A stretch of DNA of 11,099 nt from DATGEP01 sp035310125. GTDB lineage: Bacteria; Chloroflexota; Ktedonobacteria; Ktedonobacterales; JADMIN01. The translations under genes and the position numbers were made by a program. Below are positions 6,901-11,099 of this stretch, one piece after another (position 1 is the first letter of the stretch; each line of letters begins with the position of its first letter). The notes beneath the pieces are model-generated. The model was given only the letters and a program-made list of their open reading frames with translations, did no database searches and had not been told where the DNA came from. Location: the NCBI GenBank assembly GCA_035310125.1, contig DATGEP010000154.1, positions 1-11,099 of the forward strand, given 5' to 3'.

Positions 6901-6929
6901 TTTACGACCGGGCAGGTACGTGCTATCCT
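6901..6929 (+). promoter_or_regulatory. Promoter of the proline-rich membrane protein gene
   Basis: TTTACG at 6901-6906 and TATCCT at 6924-6929 are separated by exactly 17 bases, and the -10 is preceded by TGC, making an extended -10 box. Transcription should start near 6936, giving a leader of about 50 bases to the ATG at 6985. It implies the gene is expressed on its own rather than with the upstream hydrolase. Confidence 0.55.
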
Positions 6930-6984
6930 GTCCGGCAAGAAACGGGAGATAGCTCTCTGCTGCTCAGCGAGGGAGGGCGGCGCC

Positions 6985-7695
6985 ATGGATCTGCAAACAC
7001 TCGCGGCGATCATTGGCATCCTTTCCGGCATGGTTACGCTCGTCGGTGGTGTGACGGGCGCTATTCTCCGCCTGCGCGAACCGGGGCAGGCGCCCCGCGT
7101 TCCTGTTCCCATTAGCTCATATTCCTATCCCCCGCCCACGTCTAACGCCTCCGGTCCCAATCCGCAGCCAGGCGGAGGCGCGGTGCCGCCTGGCTATGGC
7201 TGGCCCAACTCCCCACAGCGCGGATCGGCACAATCCGGCTATCCGCAGGCACCACAACCCGGCGCACCAGCCCCGCGTCCCAACTATGGCGCACCACCCG
7301 GCCAATGGGGCTACGTACCGCAGCCCGCGAGACCCTATCCTACACCACAGCAAAATCCGTATGCTCAGTACGCGCCCTGGCAGCCCAAGAGGAGACGTTG
7401 GTTCCCCTATCCCTGGATCGCTATTGGTGCCGCTGCCTTCGTGACCCTTGCTGGAATCTACTCAGGTCTCAATGGCGGCCAGGGGCACGATAGTCCCAGT
7501 GCCGTTGCCGTCGAGATCGTGTCGTTCATCTTCTACATCCCAACCGTAGTCTTCGCCGCCCGGCAAGCCATCAAGATTCAGCGCTGGGGCTGGCTGGTAA
7601 GCATCATTCTGATTGCTGGGTATGGCATGCTCGCCTTTGGCACATTCGGCCCCACAACCCCATCACAACCCCGAAACTCGCCCCGCCGCGTGTGA
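6985..7695 (+). CDS. Four-helix membrane protein with Pro/Gly/Tyr-rich linker, function unknown
   Basis: I do not recognise a named family. The 236-residue product has a membrane helix at about 5-28 (LAAIIGILSGMVTLVGGVTG), a long low-complexity linker at 33-135 rich in Pro, Gly, Gln and Tyr with repeated YP and QPG-like units, a basic stop at KRRR 135-138, then three more helices at about 143-160, 175-191 and 202-221, and a basic tail. Such linkers occur in DUF4870-like and other small actinobacterial and Chloroflexota membrane proteins, where they are thought to act as flexible cytoplasmic or surface arms; that comparison is general, not a family assignment. The ATG at 6985 is preferred to the ATG at 6898 because GGGAGG at 6971-6976 lies 8 bases before it and the earlier start overlaps the promoter. 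It converges on the transpeptidase gene. Confidence 0.8.
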   Translation: MDLQTLAAIIGILSGMVTLVGGVTGAILRLREPGQAPRVPVPISSYSYPPPTSNASGPNPQPGGGAVPPGYGWPNSPQRGSAQSGYPQAPQPGAPAPRPNYGAPPGQWGYVPQPARPYPTPQQNPYAQYAPWQPKRRRWFPYPWIAIGAAAFVTLAGIYSGLNGGQGHDSPSAVAVEIVSFIFYIPTVVFAARQAIKIQRWGWLVSIILIAGYGMLAFGTFGPTTPSQPRNSPRRV

Positions 7696-7707
7696 ACACG
7701 CATGAAG

Positions 7708-7740
7708 AACCCCTCTCCCCGCGTGGAAGAGGGGTTGGGG
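7708..7740. repeat. REP-like palindromic repeat between convergent genes
   Basis: AACCCCTCT (7708-7716) and AGAGGGGTT (7728-7736) form a perfect 9-base-pair stem with an 11-base loop, followed by GGGGTGAGG. This wording, a CCCCTCTCCCC run paired with GAGGGGTTGGGGTGAGG, is a widely seen interspersed intergenic palindrome in bacterial genomes. It occupies most of the 55-base gap between two genes that converge, so it could stop or slow transcription from both sides. No T-run follows on either strand. Confidence 0.65.
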
Positions 7741-7750
7741 TGAGGATCTC

Positions 7751-8566
7751 CTATCCCACAATATCCACCGTCGTGCCGTTCGGCCCCCAGCCAAACAGCC
7801 ACGCACCCGCGCTCGTCGGCACCTCCACGCAGCCGTGGCTGCCAGTCTCCCATTGTCCACCAGGCCCGGTATGTGGCACATTCGACCCCGGCCCGAAGTC
7901 GCTGCGCCACGGCGCATCATGGATGTAGAACCCACCTGTCAGGAACAGCATCGCGTAGTTGACATGCTCCGGCGTGTAATAGTACGGCGACCCCGGCGGC
8001 CACGGTGAGTAGAACATCGTGTCCGCGACTTTCTGATAGATATGGAAGATGCCGGTCGGCGTGGGCAGCTCCGGCCGCCCTGTCGTCACCGGTGTGGAGA
8101 ATATGAGCTGCCGGTTCGAGAAAGCCCAGAGCCACTGCTGGCTCAGACTTACCAGCACCACCTGCCCACTGATAGCCGGCGCGCCACCAGGAGGCAGTGG
8201 GATTTTTGCCTGCGCTGGCGATCCGCACGGACAGACAACGGGAGTCACCTGGACGGGAGCGATTGTCGGATTGGCCGAGACATCGCCCTGCCCTCCCAGG
8301 CCGTCAGGATTGAGGATGCGTGCCGGCACCGCTGGATGCGCCCGGCTGGCTAGTAGCACGCTGCCCGCCGCGCCTCCCATAAGACACAGCGCGAGTACCA
8401 CCAGAGCAATGTTCCACATCACGCGCTTTCGCGTGCCCGGGCGCGCCGTGGCAAAGTCCATTATCATACCAGCTCGTGCCTTCGCATGCCTAACCGGCGC
8501 TTCCTCACGCGGCATATCGTCCTGCAAGCCGTCTTCAGCGGGAATTCTCATATCAGGCTCGCCCAC
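7751..8566 (-). CDS. Membrane-anchored L,D-transpeptidase (YkuD domain)
   Basis: L,D-transpeptidases use a cysteine to make 3-3 cross-links in peptidoglycan or to attach proteins to it. The 271-residue product has a 50-residue charged cytoplasmic head, one membrane helix (about 51-73), an extracytoplasmic Pro/Gly-rich linker at 74-133 containing CPC (C112, C114), and a catalytic domain from SGQVVLVSLSQQWLWAF (133-149) to the end. The active site is H216 in FYIHDAPW and SHGCVEVP at 243-250 with nucleophile C246. The 26 residues between H216 and S243 exceed the usual 14-17 of the YkuD signature, so an active-site loop is longer. The GTG at 8566 is supported by GGAGG 6 bases upstream. Its gene is divergent from murJ, an obvious functional partner. 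LALC in the helix is not a good lipobox, so I favour a membrane anchor over a lipoprotein. Confidence 0.9.
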   Translation of the reverse strand: MGEPDMRIPAEDGLQDDMPREEAPVRHAKARAGMIMDFATARPGTRKRVMWNIALVVLALCLMGGAAGSVLLASRAHPAVPARILNPDGLGGQGDVSANPTIAPVQVTPVVCPCGSPAQAKIPLPPGGAPAISGQVVLVSLSQQWLWAFSNRQLIFSTPVTTGRPELPTPTGIFHIYQKVADTMFYSPWPPGSPYYYTPEHVNYAMLFLTGGFYIHDAPWRSDFGPGSNVPHTGPGGQWETGSHGCVEVPTSAGAWLFGWGPNGTTVDIVG

Positions 8567-8618
8567 ATCTAACCTCCACGATGCCTCGTCTATGCCCTAC
8601 CGCCCTGATAGTCGTCCA

Positions 8619-8648
8619 ATTATACAGCCGGGCGCCCTTTTGTGTCAC
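8619..8648 (-). promoter_or_regulatory. Promoter of the L,D-transpeptidase gene
   Basis: On the minus strand GTGACA (8648-8643) and TATAAT (8624-8619) lie 18 bases apart: a 5/6 and a 6/6 match. Transcription would begin near 8612, leaving a leader of roughly 45 bases before the Shine-Dalgarno and the GTG at 8566. This is the best promoter in the window. Confidence 0.65.
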
Positions 8649-8743
8649 CGTATTTCCACTGCTTCGTTTCTCATATACACGTTTGGCGAGCGGCGATTTA
8701 TACACAGGCGCGTCTTGCTAGCCAGGATGGGGCAGTAGCGATA

Positions 8744-8751
8744 GCGATCGC
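8744..8751. other. GCGATCGC palindrome in the divergent intergenic region
   Basis: A perfect 8-base palindrome preceded by a direct repeat of AGCGAT (8737-8748), lying between the two divergent promoters (316-base gap, 8567-8882). Its position would suit a regulator binding site, but a single octamer can arise by chance in GC-rich DNA. Confidence 0.25.
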
Positions 8752-8800
8752 GTACTCCATGCGGACGTGGAGAGCGGGCATGCGAACCGGCCTGGTTCCA

Positions 8801-8829
8801 TTGTGCCGCTGGGCCAGGGATGATATCAT
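8801..8829 (+). promoter_or_regulatory. Promoter of murJ
   Basis: TTGTGC (8801-8806) and TATCAT (8824-8829) have a 17-base spacer and the -10 is extended by TGA. The start of transcription would be near 8836, about 47 bases before the ATG at 8883. GGGGAG at 8871-8876 is a good Shine-Dalgarno site 6 bases before that ATG. Confidence 0.6.
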
Positions 8830-8882
8830 GCCTGCACCGGGTGGTAACGGTACACTTTTGGGAGCGAGACGGGGAGTGAGAC

Positions 8883-10964
8883 ATGGATGGAGGCCGCGAA
8901 TCCGCGGATTCGGAGCGCATCCGCCTGCGCGAGGGAACAGGTGATCGGGAGGGGCGCCCAGCCGCGGGATTCCGTGCGCCGCCGGTAGATCCGCGCGCCT
9001 ATCCCCCGCGCGCGGATGCGCCCGCCTTTGGGACACCGTCCCGACCGCTCTGGCCCGACAGCGACGACGAAGATCCCCCCTGGGAACGTCCCAGTGGCCG
9101 GATTCCGGCTGTTCGTCCGGCACAGATGACTGATCATCCTACGAACCCACCCGTCTGGGAGTGGGAAGCCTCCCTTGAGCAGTCCATCCCCGGCGTCGGC
9201 ATCGGCGATATGACCGGCACCGGCAAGGTTCCCGCCATCGTGCCGCTGACCGCCGGTGAGTCCGGCTGGAGCAAAGGCGTGCGCGCCCCACGCATAGGCG
9301 CGGCGCCCGCCGAAGTTGAGTTGGACGAGCAGCCTTCGGTGCAGATGCGCGCCCTGCGCGCCGGCAACCTCGCGCGGGCGACGGCCATCGTCACCGCCGC
9401 CATGCTCCTCAGCAAGTTCTTAGGGCTGGCACGCACATCCTTCTTTGCCTACGTATTTGGAGCAACGACCCAGGCGGACGCCTACGTCAACGCCTTCGCT
9501 TTGCCCGACACCATCTTCACGATCGTTGCGGGCGGTGCGCTGGCTTCGGCCTTCATCCCCGTCTTCGCCGACTACATGATCGAGAAACGCGACCGCGAGA
9601 CCGCCTGGCACATCGCCAGCTCCGCGCTCAACATCTCGATGCTGGTGCTGACGGTGCTGGCCGTACTGGGGATCATCTTCGCGCCGCAGTTCCTCGACAT
9701 TACCTTGCATTCCTACGCTGTCTATCAGCCGGCTGAGTTCACGCTGATCGTCTCCCTGACGCGCATCATGCTGCTCCAACCGATCTTCCTCGGCGGCGCG
9801 ACCATCGCCGTCTCGATCTTGCAGGCGCGCCAGAGCTTCTTGCTGCCCGCGCTCGCCCAGGTCGTCTACACAGTGAGCCTCATCGGAGGCATCGCCGCGA
9901 CGTTTGTAGACAACAGAACGCACATCTTCGGCGGCAACCTTGGCATCAACGGGCCGGCCTATGGCGTCGTGGCTGGCGCGTTTCTCCAGTTCGTCATACC
10001 GATACCCGGCCTCTTCGCCGCGAAGATGCACTATCGCTTCAGCTTCGACTTTCTGCATCCCGGCGTCCGCGAAATCTTTCGCCTGATGGCGCCGCGCGTC
10101 TTCAACTCCGCGATTCTCTTCGTCTCGCTCTACATCAATCGTGACCTGCTTGGAACACTCATCAAGCCTGGCGTGGTCTACGGCTATGTAACGGCCTTCA
10201 CGCTGGTGATGCTGCCCAATAGCGTCTTCGGCATGGCCACGGCGCAGGCGGCCTTCCCCACGCTCGCCGCGCTCGTCTCGGCGGGTGAGTGGAAGCGGCT
10301 GCGCGACACGATTCTACGCTCGGTGCGCGGCGTGATGTTCCTTGCCGTGCCTTCGGGCTTTGGACTAATCGTCCTTTCTGATCCCATCAGCAAGCTCATT
10401 CTGGCGCACGGCAACTTCAATCCCGAGACAGTGCCGCTGGTCGCGCAGCCCCTCATTTTCTTCGCGATCGGGCTGGTGGGCCTCTCGCTGGTCGAGATTC
10501 TGGTACGCTGCTTCTATGCCCTGCATGACAGCCGCACGCCGGTTGAGGTGAGCGTTCTCCAGTTCATGTTCGTCATCGGCTTGAGCCTCGTATTGCTTGG
10601 TCCGATGGGAGCGAGCGGGCTGGCGCTGGCGACCTCACTTGGCTCGCTGGGCGAGTCGGTGGTGCTGCTGCTGCTGTTACGTCATAAGGTGGCGGGGCTG
10701 GACTTGAAAGAGCTAGGCATGTATTCGCTTAACGTACTGGTCGCGAGCATCGTGGCGGCGCTCGCGGCGCTCTTCGTCTACACACTCGCCCTGGTAATAC
10801 TACCAGTACATATGACGTCACCCCGCGAGACGGTCTACAGCGCGATTCGCGTATTCGCGCCGATACTTGCCGCTGGTGCCGTCTATTTCAGCTTCTCGCA
10901 CTACCTCGGCACCGACGACGTGCTTTCGCTCGACCGCATCGTGCGCCGATTCCGGCGCCGGTAA
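8883..10964 (+). CDS. murJ: Lipid II flippase MurJ (MviN family) with long cytoplasmic N-terminus
   Basis: MurJ moves lipid-linked peptidoglycan precursor (lipid II) across the cytoplasmic membrane. Residues about 163-693 carry some fourteen hydrophobic helices in the MurJ arrangement. The first helix pair has the family's best-known signature: SKFLGLARTSFFAYVFG followed by QADAYVNAF, ALPD and GALASAFIPVF. By alignment by eye, R184 and D199 correspond to functionally important Arg24 and Asp39 of the E. coli protein, while the position of its Arg18 is Lys178. The catalytic-type core is full length (about 530 residues). The extra 160 residues at the front are Pro/Asp/Arg-rich with tryptophans (PPWERP, PVWEWE) and no membrane helix, so they should be disordered and cytoplasmic. 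The ATG at 8883 is supported by its Shine-Dalgarno site and promoter. It is divergent from the L,D-transpeptidase, so export and cross-linking of wall precursor share a control region. Confidence 0.93.
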   Translation: MDGGRESADSERIRLREGTGDREGRPAAGFRAPPVDPRAYPPRADAPAFGTPSRPLWPDSDDEDPPWERPSGRIPAVRPAQMTDHPTNPPVWEWEASLEQSIPGVGIGDMTGTGKVPAIVPLTAGESGWSKGVRAPRIGAAPAEVELDEQPSVQMRALRAGNLARATAIVTAAMLLSKFLGLARTSFFAYVFGATTQADAYVNAFALPDTIFTIVAGGALASAFIPVFADYMIEKRDRETAWHIASSALNISMLVLTVLAVLGIIFAPQFLDITLHSYAVYQPAEFTLIVSLTRIMLLQPIFLGGATIAVSILQARQSFLLPALAQVVYTVSLIGGIAATFVDNRTHIFGGNLGINGPAYGVVAGAFLQFVIPIPGLFAAKMHYRFSFDFLHPGVREIFRLMAPRVFNSAILFVSLYINRDLLGTLIKPGVVYGYVTAFTLVMLPNSVFGMATAQAAFPTLAALVSAGEWKRLRDTILRSVRGVMFLAVPSGFGLIVLSDPISKLILAHGNFNPETVPLVAQPLIFFAIGLVGLSLVEILVRCFYALHDSRTPVEVSVLQFMFVIGLSLVLLGPMGASGLALATSLGSLGESVVLLLLLRHKVAGLDLKELGMYSLNVLVASIVAALAALFVYTLALVILPVHMTSPRETVYSAIRVFAPILAAGAVYFSFSHYLGTDDVLSLDRIVRRFRRR

Positions 10965-10984
10965 CGTAGTAGGGAAGGGACGCA

Positions 10985-11013
10985 TTCGACACGCGCTCCT
11001 CGGAGCATATAGC
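10985..11013 (+). promoter_or_regulatory. Possible promoter downstream of murJ
   Basis: TTCGAC (10985-10990) and TATAGC (11008-11013) have a 17-base spacer. Both boxes are imperfect. The predicted start, near 11020, would serve a gene beginning close to the right edge of the window. Confidence 0.3.
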
Positions 11014-11072
11014 ATGTACCCGACAGAATGATGATGAGAGCACCGGGAACGGGGCAAAGGGAGCTACTAGAG

Positions 11073-11099
11073 TGTACGGAAGAGACCCGCTTGTGCCAC
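11073..11099 (+). CDS. Possible start of a gene cut by the window edge
   Basis: A GTG at 11073 lies 9 bases after AAAGGGAG (11056-11063), a good Shine-Dalgarno sequence, and the frame stays open to the end (first residues MYGRDPLVP). Nine residues are too few to identify a family. The possible promoter at 10985-11013 would fit it. It may equally be chance. Confidence 0.35.

Noticed and set aside
8380..8400. Lipobox (LALC) in the transpeptidase membrane helix
   Set aside because: The residue before the cysteine is Leu rather than Gly, Ala or Ser, and the helix continues past it, so a plain membrane anchor is more likely.
8049..8738. Plus-strand open frame of 229 codons across the transpeptidase gene
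   Set aside because: It is antisense to the YkuD active-site region and runs through the divergent promoters; it has no recognisable domain.
1..11099. CRISPR array, tRNA, rRNA, toxin-antitoxin pair or phage defence genes
   Set aside because: I looked for spaced direct repeats, cloverleaf-like stems and known small-gene pairs on both strands and saw none.

Overview
The window is a GC-rich bacterial chromosome segment with densely packed genes and third codon positions strongly biased to C and G. GTG starts (ksgA, the metallo-hydrolase, the L,D-transpeptidase) sit beside ATG starts. The gene content and protein style (a degraded TnpB, a two-gene flavoenzyme operon, a KsgA and a MurJ with long disordered N-termini, a proline/tyrosine-rich membrane protein) fit Chloroflexota, perhaps Ktedonobacteria. 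That assignment is an inference from protein character; there is no rRNA or other marker here to settle it.

Layout. 1-318: no convincing gene; one hairpin and a promoter-like stretch. 319-687: a TnpB (IS200/IS605 family) remnant in which the N-terminal helix-turn-helix is joined directly to the C-terminal zinc ribbon, with the RuvC nuclease core gone; what may be the old element's right end follows. 864-4156: a two-gene operon with a 4-base ATGA overlap, encoding a luciferase-like flavin/F420 oxidoreductase and an 802-residue fusion of an aromatic-CoA-type FAD monooxygenase with an Old Yellow Enzyme (OYE) domain that looks altered. 4252-5382: ksgA, the 16S rRNA dimethyladenosine transferase, with a 110-residue N-terminal extension. 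5431-5734: a broken FtsB/DivIC-like septum gene with an internal amber stop and a probable frameshift. 5816-6880: an MBL-fold hydrolase with an intact metal site. 6985-7695: a four-helix membrane protein with a Pro/Gly/Tyr-rich linker, behind a good promoter. 7708-7740: a palindromic repeat between convergent genes. 7751-8566 (minus): a membrane-anchored YkuD L,D-transpeptidase. 8883-10964 (plus): MurJ, the lipid II flippase, with a 160-residue cytoplasmic extension. A possible next gene begins at 11073.

How the genes work together. The right third is a peptidoglycan locus: the flippase that exports lipid II and an enzyme that cross-links peptides are transcribed divergently from a 316-base region holding one good promoter for each. 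The broken septum gene belongs loosely to the same theme. The flavoenzyme pair is a separate metabolic unit, probably acting on an aromatic or acyl-CoA-type substrate, but no ligase or transporter in the window names that substrate. No CRISPR array, tRNA, rRNA or complete mobile element was seen. I did not find a clear-cut new system; the flavoenzyme pair, the RuvC-less TnpB and the broken ftsB-like gene are the best leads.
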